Below are positions 26,664-37,933 of a DNA stretch of 64,000 nucleotides, in pieces; the first letter of the stretch is position 1; the number at the start of each line of letters is the position of its first letter. The notes under the pieces are model-generated. The model ran no database searches. It had not been told where the DNA came from and worked only from the letters and a program-made list of their open reading frames with translations. Both the position numbers and the translations under genes were made by a program. This stretch comes from Kiloniella litopenaei (GTDB taxonomy: Bacteria > Pseudomonadota > Alphaproteobacteria > Kiloniellales > Kiloniellaceae), in assembly GCF_000982415.1 (NCBI RefSeq), contig NZ_LANI01000020.1, positions 62,001 through 126,000 on the forward strand, read 5' to 3'.

Positions 26664-28438
26664 AGTGGCCATATCCAGAGAATAAGCGGTACCGAGACGA
26701 TCAAGATGATAAGATCCAGTGGTAATCCCATACGCCAATAATCGCCAAATTTATATCCGCCGGGTCCCATGACAAGTAGGTTTGATTGGTGACCGATGGG
26801 GGTCAGGTAGGTTGATGAACTGCCGATGGCAATTGCAATCAGGAAGGTGTCGATATTAACACCCAAGCCATTGGCTATTGATATACCAATCGGTGCCATG
26901 AGAACGGCTGTTGCCGCGTTGTTCATGACGTCTGATAGTATCATCGTGATAAAGATCAATAATCCCAAGATTGCCCATACAGGAATATGCTCGCTCAAGG
27001 AAATAAGAGGAGAGGCAATCATCGCTGTTCCGCCAGTTGTTTCCAGTGCCAGGCCGACAGGAATCATTGCGCCCAACAGAACAATAATTGACCAATCCAC
27101 AGATTCATAAAGTTCCTTGAGGTTAAGTTCGCCCAACAGAACCATAGTTCCTACTGCCCCAAGGAACGAAATCTGTGGGGGGAGAATGCCAAAAACGACA
27201 AGAAGAATTGCAAGTGCAAAGAGGAGCGGCGCAACAATTGATCCCCGTTTTGGTGTCAGGGAAAGTTCTCTTTCCGCTAGGGGTAAAAGTCCCAAAGATG
27301 ACAGTGTTTCCGGCATCTCTTCTCTAATTCCCTGAATCAGTAGAACATCCCCGGGCATAAAACGTACCCGACCAATGCGTTCATTGACCGGCTTACCTTG
27401 TCTTGCGACCCCAAGGGTATTAATGCCGTGATGTGTATGTAATTGCATATTATGTGCTGTTCGACCTTCAAGCCTTGATCCAGGAGTCACAACTGCTTCG
27501 AGCACGCCAACGCGATCGGACTGGAGGTCTTGTGAACTCTCATCAGCAGAACCAACAAGCTCCAGATTGGCTTCGTCGACAACACGTTGCAAAGTATCGG
27601 TGTCGGATTCCAACGTAAGAATATCTCCGGCTTTCAGGCGCATATAGCCCGAAGGAGCCAGCATACGATCTTCGCGTCGCACCAGGGCAACCACGGCAAC
27701 GTTACCCTGTGCCAACGTTTCCAAATCCACGAGACGATGGCCCACGTAGGGAGAATTTTCCGGAATGCGAACTTCGGCTATATAGTCTTCTATCTGGAAC
27801 AGGTTTTCATTTTCACTGTTGTTGACGGCCCGTTTTGGCAATAGACGCCAGCCAAGGACGGAAATGAAAACAATGCCTGCGAGCGCTACGCCAAGTCCCA
27901 CAGGCAAGAAGTCAAACATGGCAAAATTCTGCCCGGTCTCAGCCTGTCGAAAGCTTGAAATGATAATATTAGGGGGTGTCCCGATCAGAGTCGTTAGACC
28001 GCCGAGCAAAGAGCCAAAGCTCAACGGCATAAGAACTTCGCTTGTAGGGCGCTTGCTGTTGTAGGCACTGCCGATTGCAATTGGCAGCATCAAGGCGAGT
28101 GCCCCAACGTTATTCATAAAGGCAGAACAGATGGCGACGACAGTGGTCAGGGCAAGGATATGGAGTGTCGGGTGTCCGGCCGCGGGCTCTAAAAAGCGAG
28201 TCGCTAGCTCGACGATACCGGAATTTCGTAAAGCCTGAGAAATTATCAAAACTGCAGCAACGGTTATAACCGCGGGGTGACCGAATCCTTCAAAGGCAGT
28301 GTCGGCAGGAACCACGCCAAGGATCACTGATCCAATAAGCGCCATCATTGCAACAACATCGTACCTTATACGGCCCCATATAAATAAAATTAATGCGAGA
28401 CCTATAACGGCAAAAACGATAAATTGATCGGTATTCAT
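26660..28438 (-). CDS. SLC13/DASS-type permease with two TrkA-C domains
   Basis: The 592-residue membrane protein has about ten or more hydrophobic helices in two halves, split by a hydrophilic middle. The middle (about residues 205-380) has two TrkA-C-like segments, each ending in a GD(I/V)L(T/L) turn. The paired signatures FMNNVGALALMLP and SDVMNNAATAVLM, and the loops TLIGTPPNIIISS and TYLTPIGHQSNLLVMGPGGY, are those of the sodium/dicarboxylate-sulfate symporter family. The substrate is uncertain: sulfate, di-/tricarboxylate or another anion. The ATG at 28438 is preferred over 28459. Confidence 0.88.
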   Translation of the reverse strand: MNTDQFIVFAVIGLALILFIWGRIRYDVVAMMALIGSVILGVVPADTAFEGFGHPAVITVAAVLIISQALRNSGIVELATRFLEPAAGHPTLHILALTTVVAICSAFMNNVGALALMLPIAIGSAYNSKRPTSEVLMPLSFGSLLGGLTTLIGTPPNIIISSFRQAETGQNFAMFDFLPVGLGVALAGIVFISVLGWRLLPKRAVNNSENENLFQIEDYIAEVRIPENSPYVGHRLVDLETLAQGNVAVVALVRREDRMLAPSGYMRLKAGDILTLESDTDTLQRVVDEANLELVGSADESSQDLQSDRVGVLEAVVTPGSRLEGRTAHNMQLHTHHGINTLGVARQGKPVNERIGRVRFMPGDVLLIQGIREEMPETLSSLGLLPLAERELSLTPKRGSIVAPLLFALAILLVVFGILPPQISFLGAVGTMVLLGELNLKELYESVDWSIIVLLGAMIPVGLALETTGGTAMIASPLISLSEHIPVWAILGLLIFITMILSDVMNNAATAVLMAPIGISIANGLGVNIDTFLIAIAIGSSSTYLTPIGHQSNLLVMGPGGYKFGDYWRMGLPLDLIILIVSVPLILWIWPL

Positions 28439-28584
28439 TCCCACCCTGCTTTGGCCCACCTAACTTTGCGAAGTCAATTCCTCTAAGTATATAGAAAATA
28501 TTCTGGAATAGCACTGACTACAATGCTGTGCTTATGCAAAAATTTCATTTCTGTGAAAAACAGGTAAATAAAAGGGAGCATTTT

Positions 28585-28691
28585 GCGATGCAATATGTTT
28601 ATGATGCATCCGCGACCTGAAAAAGTCGGTTTGCGACCCTGAAATATAGGGTGGTTTGTTTCGTGCAGTTCAAAAAACTGCCATACTGGAG
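28585..28691 (+). promoter_or_regulatory. Structured 5' leader of serC-serA (serC-leader candidate)
   Basis: Four successive hairpins precede serC. They are GATGCA 28587-28592 / TGCATC 28605-28610, CGAC 28613-28616 / GTCG 28625-28628, ACCCT 28636-28640 / AGGGT 28648-28652, and GCAGTT 28665-28670 / AACTGC 28676-28681. The last stands just before the ribosome site CTGGAG at 28686-28691, and CAGT inside it could instead pair with ACTG at 28685-28688, hiding that site. An alphaproteobacterial serC leader motif whose final stem touches the serC ribosome site has been described. I infer this is a member but could not run its covariance model. Confidence 0.55.
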
Positions 28692-28702
28692 TAAAATGTC
28701 CA

Positions 28703-29863
28703 ATGAAAGAAAAACCTAGTGAACGTCCCTTAAATCCAAGATTTTCATCCGGTCCTTGTTCCAAGCGTCCCGGTTGGTCTTTGGATTCACTAGGCTCTTG
28801 CTGGCATGGTCGATCTCATCGCGCAAAAGGCGGAAAAGCCAAACTCGCAGAAGTGATCGAACAGTCACGCAAAATCCTTGGTATCCCCGAAGATTATCGT
28901 GTCGGAATTGTCCCAGCTTCCGATACTGGTGCCGTTGAAATGGCGTTATGGTCTCTTCTCGGACCACGGGGGGTAGATATGCTGTCATGGGAAAGTTTTG
29001 GTAAAGGTTGGGTTACGGATGTAATCAAACAGCTAAAACTGGATGACGTACGTACGTTTGAAGCTGATTACGGGAAATTACCTGATTTGTCACAGGTTTC
29101 CTGGGATCGTGATGTGGTCTTTACCTGGAACGGTACGACCTCTGGTGTTCGTGTGCCAAATGGAGAGTGGATCAATTCTGATCGTGCGGGACTGTCTATT
29201 TGCGATGCAACATCGGCGGCTTTTGCGATGCCGTTACCGTGGGATAAGCTGGATGTGACGACGTGGTCTTGGCAAAAGGTGCTGGGGGGCGAAGGTGCCC
29301 ACGGTATGATTGCCCTGAGTCCACGCGCCGTTGAGCGCCTTGAAAGCCATGAACCGTCTTGGCCAATGCCAAAAATTTTCCGCTTAACAAAAGGTGGAAA
29401 ATTAAACGAATCGATTTTCACTGGTGCGACTATCAATACGCCTTCGATGTTGTGTGTTGAAGACGCACTGGATTCACTGCAATGGGCAGAAAGTGTTGGT
29501 GGCCTAGAAGGCTTGGTCGGTCGATGTAATGCAAACTTTGCAGCTATTTCTGACTGGGTATCCAAAAGTGATTGGGCTGCTTTTCTTGCAGAAGACGTAT
29601 CGACAAGCTCAACAACATCCGTTTGTCTGAAAGTAACAGCAGACTGGTTCAAAGCTCTTTCCGATGATGCACAGGCCAAAGCAGCAAAAAGGCTTGCTAC
29701 GCTGTTGGAAGAAGAAAATGCAGCGCTTGATATCGGTGCTTATCGCGATGCACCAGCTGGATTGCGCATATGGGCAGGTGCCACGGTTGAAACGTCAGAC
29801 ATCGAACTTTTGTTGCCCTGGTTGGATTGGGCAATTGAACAAGTACGTACAGAATTCGAATAG
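28703..29863 (+). CDS. serC: Phosphoserine aminotransferase
   Basis: SerC makes 3-phosphoserine from 3-phosphohydroxypyruvate and glutamate. The 386-residue protein is of the alphaproteobacterial/archaeal-like type. It has [17 protein letters not shown] at the start, [13 protein letters not shown] for phosphate binding, [25 protein letters not shown] and [15 protein letters not shown] with the PLP lysine at about 192. The ATG at 28703 is 11 bases after CTGGAG. A seven-codon ORF, 28696-28719, starts at a better-placed ATG and overlaps it in another frame. serA follows after 12 bp. Confidence 0.95.
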   Translation: MKEKPSERPLNPRFSSGPCSKRPGWSLDSLGSCWHGRSHRAKGGKAKLAEVIEQSRKILGIPEDYRVGIVPASDTGAVEMALWSLLGPRGVDMLSWESFGKGWVTDVIKQLKLDDVRTFEADYGKLPDLSQVSWDRDVVFTWNGTTSGVRVPNGEWINSDRAGLSICDATSAAFAMPLPWDKLDVTTWSWQKVLGGEGAHGMIALSPRAVERLESHEPSWPMPKIFRLTKGGKLNESIFTGATINTPSMLCVEDALDSLQWAESVGGLEGLVGRCNANFAAISDWVSKSDWAAFLAEDVSTSSTTSVCLKVTADWFKALSDDAQAKAAKRLATLLEEENAALDIGAYRDAPAGLRIWAGATVETSDIELLLPWLDWAIEQVRTEFE

Positions 29864-29875
29864 AGTGTTGGAAAA

Positions 29876-31453
29876 ATGGTAAAAGTACTCATAAGTGATA
29901 AGTTAAGTCCGAAAGCTGCGGATATTTTTCGTGATCGTGGAGTGGAGGTTGACACCAAAGTCGGTCTTTCCGAAGAAGAATTAATCGCCATTATCGGTGA
30001 CTATGATGGATTGGCAATCCGATCTGCAACAAAAGTAACACCACAAGTCCTGGAAGCTGCAACCAATCTGAAAGTTGTCGGACGAGCAGGTATCGGTGTG
30101 GATAATGTGAATATTGATGCCGCATCTGCCAAAGGTGTTGTTGTCATGAACACGCCCCACGGTAATTCCATTACCACTGCCGAACATGCCATTGCGATGA
30201 TGTTTGCTGCTGCGCGACAAATCCCGGAAGCTAACGAGTCAACTCAAGCTGGAAAGTGGGAAAAATCTCGCTTTATGGGATCTGAGTTGACGGCGAAAAC
30301 CTTGGGTGTGATTGGTTGTGGTAATATCGGATCTATTGTTGTCGATCGGGCGCAGGGCCTGAAGATGAAGGTTATTTCCTTTGATCCTTTCCTCTCCCCA
30401 GAACGGGCCAAGGATCTGGGCGTTGAAAAGGTAGAACTGGACGAGCTATTAGCCCGTGCAGATTTTATCACGCTTCACGTTCCCCTGACGGATCAGACCA
30501 AGGGAATTATTGATGCCAAGGCGCTGGCCAAAACCAAAAAAGGAGTTCGCATTATCAACTGTGCCCGTGGTGGTCTGGTTGTTGAAGCGGATCTTAAAGA
30601 GGCCCTGGAAAGTGGTCATGTTGCGGGTGCGGCGAGTGATGTGTTCGAAGTGGAACCAGCAAAGGATTCTGTTTTGTTCGGGGCACCTAACTTTGTCGCG
30701 ACACCACATTTGGGGGCATCAACAGCTGAAGCACAGGAAAACGTTGCTTTACAGGTTGCCGAGCAGCTTTCAGATTATCTGCTGACAGGTGCTGTGACCA
30801 ATGCGTTGAACATGCCGTCTTTGACGGCTGAAGAGTTCAACAAGTTGGAACCTTACATGACACTATCCCAACAACTGGGAAGTTTTGCAGGACAGCTTAC
30901 ACAGACAGGCCTCAAGGCGATCAAGATTGATTATGAAGGCTCTGTTGCTTCCCTTAATTGCCGTCCACTGACACAGACAATCGTTGCCAGCCTTTTGGCG
31001 CCGATTATGGATTCTGTGAATGTGGTCAGTGCGCCTGTCATTGCCCGGGAACGTAATATTGATGTGAGTGAAGCCAAGCATGAACGCGATTGTGACTTCC
31101 AGACATTGATTCGCCTGACAGTCACAACAGAAAAGGGGGAACGTTCAGTTGCCGGAACTCTGTTTGGTGGCAAGCGTCCACGTCTGGTTAACATCAAAGG
31201 TATTGAGATTGAGGCCGAGCTTGGCAAACATATGCTTTATCTGACCAACGAAGATACGCCAGGTTACATTGGTGCGCTGGGAATGCAGTTGGGTGAGGCA
31301 GGTGTGAATATTGCAACCTTCCATTTGGGCAGAACGGCGCCAGGCCAAGATGCGATTGCTCTTGTTGAACTGGATAGTCCGTTAGATGCTGCTCAGATAG
31401 AAAAGGTTAAACAACTTCCACAAACGAAACAGGTTGTGCAGCTTAATTTCTAG
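29876..31453 (+). CDS. serA: D-3-phosphoglycerate dehydrogenase
   Basis: SerA oxidises 3-phosphoglycerate to phosphohydroxypyruvate, the first step of serine synthesis. The 525-residue long-form enzyme contains the substrate domain (ISDKLSPKAADIF), the NAD-binding loop VIGCGNIGSIV around residue 146, INCARGGLVVE and the catalytic PHLGAST histidine. An intervening domain and a C-terminal ACT domain (LTNEDTPGYIGALGMQLG) follow, the latter commonly used for serine feedback. It is in an operon with serC, and the last step enzyme serB lies about 4.6 kb away on the other strand. Confidence 0.96.
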   Translation: MVKVLISDKLSPKAADIFRDRGVEVDTKVGLSEEELIAIIGDYDGLAIRSATKVTPQVLEAATNLKVVGRAGIGVDNVNIDAASAKGVVVMNTPHGNSITTAEHAIAMMFAAARQIPEANESTQAGKWEKSRFMGSELTAKTLGVIGCGNIGSIVVDRAQGLKMKVISFDPFLSPERAKDLGVEKVELDELLARADFITLHVPLTDQTKGIIDAKALAKTKKGVRIINCARGGLVVEADLKEALESGHVAGAASDVFEVEPAKDSVLFGAPNFVATPHLGASTAEAQENVALQVAEQLSDYLLTGAVTNALNMPSLTAEEFNKLEPYMTLSQQLGSFAGQLTQTGLKAIKIDYEGSVASLNCRPLTQTIVASLLAPIMDSVNVVSAPVIARERNIDVSEAKHERDCDFQTLIRLTVTTEKGERSVAGTLFGGKRPRLVNIKGIEIEAELGKHMLYLTNEDTPGYIGALGMQLGEAGVNIATFHLGRTAPGQDAIALVELDSPLDAAQIEKVKQLPQTKQVVQLNF

Positions 31454-31503
31454 GCGGTAATTTCCTGCCCACAGGGGCCGATTTTGAATCGGATATAAAG
31501 ATC

Positions 31504-31537
31504 GAAGGCTGCGGGCTGTACCGTAGCCTTCTTTTTT
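31504..31537 (+). terminator. Intrinsic terminator after serA
   Basis: GAAGGCT-G-CGG pairs with CCG-T-AGCCTTC around a six-base loop, followed directly by six T residues. It is a clear Rho-independent terminator ending the serC-serA transcript. Confidence 0.9.
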
Positions 31538-31630
31538 ATTCTTATGGGTGAATTATCAGCACACTGAATTTGCAGTATTTTTTTTAACGTAGGCGGAAAA
31601 GAATAACTTTTCAGGCCTTAATCAGGGAAT

Positions 31631-31714
31631 CAGGTTGCTCTTACAGAGTAAAACCTGTAGTCAATCACCGAAAGAGCCCAAGGTTAGACCTTTCCCGGTC
31701 ACGACAGGTTTTTT
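31631..31714 (+). promoter_or_regulatory. Attenuator-like leader upstream of hisZ-purA
   Basis: Two hairpins compete for 31652-31657. The first pairs CAGGTT-G-CTCT (31631-31641) with AGAG-T-AACCTG (31645-31657, two bulged A). The second pairs AAAACCTGT (31650-31658) with ACAGGTTTT (31704-31712), encloses ACCG/CGGT and AAGGT/ACCTT stems, and runs into a six-T tract at 31709-31714. The second is therefore terminator-like and the first would act as antiterminator. It ends 39 bp before the hisZ start. There is no His-rich leader peptide. The trigger is unknown. Confidence 0.6.
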
Positions 31715-31753
31715 CGCATCGTATGAGCTTAAAAACGACCCGGAACGCAGACC

Positions 31754-34214
<2,461 letters not shown>

Positions 34215-34248
34215 GAACTTCTAATTAAAATCATATAATGGTTTTTAT

Positions 34249-34288
34249 AAAAGCACTTCCTGTTCGATGGGAAGTGCTTTTATTTTTT
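34249..34288. terminator. Intrinsic terminator after purA
   Basis: AAAAGCACTTCC pairs with GGAAGTGCTTTT around a nine-base loop, followed by ATTTTTT. The A-rich 5' side means it can also stop the opposing response-regulator transcript. Confidence 0.9.
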
Positions 34289-34370
34289 GCAAAGGACTTT
34301 TCCTTGATGGTGTAGGGCTTGTTAAAGAAATTGAAGTTCTGAGTATCGGTTTATGGGAATAGATAATCTT

Positions 34371-35012
34371 CTAGATCTCATCTAGTGGGAGTGCTGACGC
34401 TTTGGCTCGACTACTAACATTCAGAGCTTTAAGTATAGCTGTGACATGAGCTTTTACTGTGCTTTCTGCGCAGCCAATTTCACGTGCAATCTCTTTATTT
34501 GATGCCCCCTTACGCACACGATCAAGAACTTCTCGTTGTCGGGGGGTCAAGATATCCAACCTTTGTGTTTCATTGGTGAGATTGTTGGAATCTTGATTCA
34601 AATAGAGCGATGGGATGTAAATCTCTCCATCAAGAATCAGGCGAATTGCATTTAACATGACGGCTGTTTTTGAGGTTTTTGAGATATAGCCATCCGCGCC
34701 AAGAGCCAGTGCCTCTTTTACTAACTTTACATCGTTATGAGCGGAAAGAATTGCGACAGGAATGTCCGGTGCCAGCTTTTTTAAGGTGCTGATATTCGAT
34801 ATCCCATCCATTCCGGGCATTGTGATATCCAAAAGCAGAAGGTCCAGTTCGGGATGTAATGATAAAATTTTTTGTACATCCTGAAAGTTTTCTGCTTCAA
34901 GTACATCCAAATTTTCATCCAAGGCCGACAAAACACCTTTGACGCCCTCACGGACCATTTGATGATCATCTGCAATCAGTATCTTCAAGCTAACCTCGTA
35001 ACCTATGCTCAT
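34371..35012 (-). CDS. LuxR/NarL-type response regulator
   Basis: The product has a receiver domain (KILIADDHQM with its acidic pair, phospho-acceptor aspartate in LLLLDITMPGMDG, lysine in GYISKTSK). A C-terminal LuxR helix-turn-helix follows (LTPRQREVLDRVRKGASNKEIAREIGCAESTVKAHVTAI). It should be a two-component transcription regulator. ATG 35012 is used here; a TTG at 34988, five bases after GAGG and starting KILIADDH directly, is an attractive alternative. No kinase is adjacent. The nearest is the hybrid kinase at 41634, across the aap genes. Twin 13-bp repeats near 40476-40521 are candidate targets, by inference only. Confidence 0.9.
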   Translation of the reverse strand: MSIGYEVSLKILIADDHQMVREGVKGVLSALDENLDVLEAENFQDVQKILSLHPELDLLLLDITMPGMDGISNISTLKKLAPDIPVAILSAHNDVKLVKEALALGADGYISKTSKTAVMLNAIRLILDGEIYIPSLYLNQDSNNLTNETQRLDILTPRQREVLDRVRKGASNKEIAREIGCAESTVKAHVTAILKALNVSSRAKASALPLDEI

Positions 35013-35120
35013 CGCTCTCAATTTCTTAATTGACGAGAGCATGAAAAAGATAATAGCGAGGCATACGCAGAGATAGCAAGTCTTGGCGTTAAGTTTCTCT
35101 TGTGAAGTAAATATCCCTCC

Positions 35121-36023
35121 TTAGGTGTTTTTTTTGACAAACTCTTCTTCTCTGTATCCTTGTAAAAAAAGCAACGAGGTCAAATCAGAATAATCGATAT
35201 GAAACGAAGTCTTTTGTCTGAGACTGGGTTTGGCATTAAAGGCGACGCCGAAACCTGCGGTTTTGATCATATCTTCATCATTCGCTCCATCTCCAACGGC
35301 GATGGTTTCATCCGTCTTAATGGCAAAATTTTGCATATATTGTTGTAGAATAGTTTTTTTACTTTCCTTACCAAGAACAGGTTCTGTTATTTCTCCGGTA
35401 AGTTCTTCGTTTGCTATTCCTAATATATTTGCATGGCAAAAATGGAAACCTACTTTATTAGCGATTTTTTGCGCAAAACAAGTAAAACCGCCTGATGCGA
35501 GAATAGTGACCGACTTGGATGCATTCATCGTTTGAACAAGTGTTTGTGCGCCGGGGGTTAGAGATATCTTCTCTTTGTAAGCTTGTTCAATCGCTTTGGT
35601 GGAGAGACCTTTGAGCAACCTAACTCTGGCATAAAGAGAAGGCTTAAAATCCAGTTCTCCCTGCATTGCTTTGGCTGTTATGGACTTTATCTGTTCGGCG
35701 ACACCATGAATACTGGCCAGTTCATCAATACACTCTGATGTAATGATCGTGGCATCCATATCTGCAATAAGCAGTTTTTTCTTTCTGTTTTCTCCTGAAC
35801 AGATATTGGCATCAATTCCCAAGGGGGCGAGTTGTTCGCGCAGTTCATTCAAGTAAGGTCTGGGGTCATTGGTAAAAGTTAGTTCTTGCCCATTATCTCC
35901 AAGAATTTTGGTGTTTTCTAATGGGACATTTCTATTATCCATAAAGGATGCGCAACGGTCCGTTATGGCAAAGGGTAGGGGAGCACCAGAGGTCAGGACC
36001 AATATATGATTAGAGGGGGGCAT
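35121..36023 (-). CDS. serB: Phosphoserine phosphatase
   Basis: SerB hydrolyses phosphoserine to serine. The 300-residue HAD-family protein has a poorly conserved N-terminal ACT-like portion (about 1-80). The catalytic motif is LLIADMDATIITSE with nucleophile D88 and acid/base D90; motif II is ILASGGFTCF, followed by the motif III lysine and GDGANDEDMIKTAGFGVAF. Most SerB proteins have Ser/Thr in place of the Ala in DMDAT, a mild change. It lies 17 bp after aapP on the same strand, so it may be cotranscribed with the amino acid transporter. AGGTGAT precedes the ATG. Confidence 0.92.
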   Translation of the reverse strand: MPPSNHILVLTSGAPLPFAITDRCASFMDNRNVPLENTKILGDNGQELTFTNDPRPYLNELREQLAPLGIDANICSGENRKKKLLIADMDATIITSECIDELASIHGVAEQIKSITAKAMQGELDFKPSLYARVRLLKGLSTKAIEQAYKEKISLTPGAQTLVQTMNASKSVTILASGGFTCFAQKIANKVGFHFCHANILGIANEELTGEITEPVLGKESKKTILQQYMQNFAIKTDETIAVGDGANDEDMIKTAGFGVAFNAKPSLRQKTSFHIDYSDLTSLLFLQGYREEEFVKKNT

Positions 36024-36040
36024 ACGATCACCTGATCTCT

Positions 36041-36817
36041 TTAATGGGAAAGAATTTGGCTGAGGAATAGTTGTGTTCGGTCCATCTGCGGGTTGTTGAA
36101 GAATGCATCTGGTTCGTTTTCTTCCACAATTTCCCCGCCGTCCATAAAGATCACCCGATCTGCAACCGATTTTGCAAAGCCCATTTCATGAGTCACGCAA
36201 AGCATGGTCATGCCATCGTTGGCCAGTTCTTCCATGACATCCAGGACTTCCTTGATCATTTCAGGGTCAAGGGCGGATGTTGGTTCATCAAAAAGCATAA
36301 CCTTGGGCGCCATGCAAAGAGAGCGGGCTATCGCAACGCGCTGTTGTTGTCCACCAGAGAGCTGACCGGGATATTTTTCACTCTGTTCGGCGATGTTCAC
36401 CCTTTCCAGATAATTCATAGCGAGTTCAATCGCTGCTTTGCGAGGCATTTTACGTACCCAGATGGGGGCAAGGATCAGGTTCTCTAGAATGGTCATATGT
36501 GGAAAGAGGTTGAAGTGCTGGAAACACATGCCAACATCTTTACGTACTCTTTCGAGTGCTTTGGTATTACTGGTGAGTTCCTGGCCGTTGACAAGAATGC
36601 TACCTGTCTGGTGCTCTTCTAGCTGGTTAATACAGCGGATCATTGTGGATTTACCCGAGCCGGATGGCCCACAAATGACAATGCGTTCTCCTCGCTGTAC
36701 ATTAAGGTTGATGTTTTTGAGAACGTGGAAGTCCCCATACCATTTATTCATATCCACCAGGGAAATGACGGTATCTTGTTCAATAGTCGCCGCAGGGGCT
36801 GCATTTTGTTCTGACAT
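36041..36817 (-). CDS. aapP: Polar amino acid ABC transporter ATP-binding protein AapP
   Basis: The 258-residue ATPase of a polar amino acid importer has Walker [10 protein letters not shown], the Q-loop region, signature [15 protein letters not shown], Walker [15 protein letters not shown] and the H-loop CVTHEMGFA. It is the last transporter gene of the aapJ-Q-M-P set and lies just before serB. The set matches the rhizobial general L-amino acid permease in order and in permease size. Confidence 0.93.
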   Translation of the reverse strand: MSEQNAAPAATIEQDTVISLVDMNKWYGDFHVLKNINLNVQRGERIVICGPSGSGKSTMIRCINQLEEHQTGSILVNGQELTSNTKALERVRKDVGMCFQHFNLFPHMTILENLILAPIWVRKMPRKAAIELAMNYLERVNIAEQSEKYPGQLSGGQQQRVAIARSLCMAPKVMLFDEPTSALDPEMIKEVLDVMEELANDGMTMLCVTHEMGFAKSVADRVIFMDGGEIVEENEPDAFFNNPQMDRTQLFLSQILSH

Positions 36818-36842
36818 AAGTTAACTCCTTTCATGCCCATAA

Positions 36843-37931
36843 TTAGTGATGATCAACCCGGCCGCGCTTTTCGAGCGAACGGCCATAACGGCTAAGGCTG
36901 AAACAAAGCAACCAGTAAACGAAAGCACAGAAAACAAAGGCTTCTGCGTCAAAACCAAGCCATTCGGCATCTTGAGAAGCTGCTTTCGCAATGCCAAGAA
37001 AATCGAGCAAGCCAACGACCACGACGAGGGAAGTATCTTTAAGTAGAGCGATACAGCGCCCTATAAGAGGGGGAATAACAATCTTCAAAGCCTGAGGCAG
37101 AATAATGAAAGCGGTTGTTTGCCAGCGATTCAAACCCAGTGCCACAGCTGCTTCACCTTGCCCTTTTCCCACCCCCTGAAGGCCACCACGGACGACTTCG
37201 GCAATATAGGCAGAGGAAAAGAGGATGATGCCAAACTGAACACGATAGAGAATACCAATATCGACACCCGTTGGCAGAAAGAGAGGAAGCATAATGGTTG
37301 CCATGAAAAGGATGGTAACCAGTGGTACTCCACGAACCAGTTCAATGACGCAGATGCAAAAGCTCTTGATAACTTTGTTATTCATACTACGACCAAGAGC
37401 CAGTAAAACGCCGATTGGAAGAGATGCCAAAATACCAACAACAGCAAGAACCAGGGTAAGCATTAAGCCCCCCCATTCAGAGGTATCAACAACTTCGAGC
37501 CCTAAACCACCGCCAACAAGCCAGTAAATCGGTAAGGGTAGAATAAGCCAGGCTACAACCAAATGAGCCGTCTTGAGCATGTGCCTGGCAGTGATGATAA
37601 AGAGCCCAAAAAGCAAAACCGCAGAGAGGATCGGACGCCAGGCTAATTCTGTGGGGTATGGTCCTAACAAGAATAATTTTATCTGCGCGTCAACAAAGGC
37701 CCAACAAGCTCCTTGCCCCTGTCTGCATGTTTCTGCTGTTCCCTGGAAAATAGCATCCAGGAAAACCCAGTTAACCAGAGGAGGAATAATACTTGCCAAT
37801 ATTGTTAAGCCAATAAGGGTCAAGAGACCATTGGTGACACTATTGAACAGATTATTTTTTACCCAATGAAGAAGACCGCTCTGTGATGCTGGAGGCGGCA
37901 TATCCGGAGAGGGCTGGAAAACCATAGTCAT
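36843..37931 (-). CDS. aapM: General L-amino acid ABC transporter permease AapM
   Basis: The 362-residue permease has an unusually long N-terminal half with extra membrane helices, as in Aap/Bzt systems. The HisM-type core follows with the EAA loop (GLQGVGKGQGEAAVALGLNRWQT) that docks the ATPase, then further helices. It pairs with AapQ to form the membrane channel. The 2-bp gap to aapQ implies coupling. Confidence 0.92.
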   Translation of the reverse strand: MTMVFQPSPDMPPPASQSGLLHWVKNNLFNSVTNGLLTLIGLTILASIIPPLVNWVFLDAIFQGTAETCRQGQGACWAFVDAQIKLFLLGPYPTELAWRPILSAVLLFGLFIITARHMLKTAHLVVAWLILPLPIYWLVGGGLGLEVVDTSEWGGLMLTLVLAVVGILASLPIGVLLALGRSMNNKVIKSFCICVIELVRGVPLVTILFMATIMLPLFLPTGVDIGILYRVQFGIILFSSAYIAEVVRGGLQGVGKGQGEAAVALGLNRWQTTAFIILPQALKIVIPPLIGRCIALLKDTSLVVVVGLLDFLGIAKAASQDAEWLGFDAEAFVFCAFVYWLLCFSLSRYGRSLEKRGRVDHH

Positions 37932-37933
37932 GA

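Noticed and set aside
31544-31567. Possible his-operon leader peptide (short ORF before hisZ)
   Set aside because: The ORF has a single His codon and only seven codons, not a His-rich attenuation peptide.
31631-31720. Glycine-riboswitch-like words (CACCGAAAGAGCC) in the hisZ leader
   Set aside because: Only a short stretch resembles the glycine aptamer. The conserved downstream core and tandem arrangement are absent, and the downstream genes do not fit glycine control.
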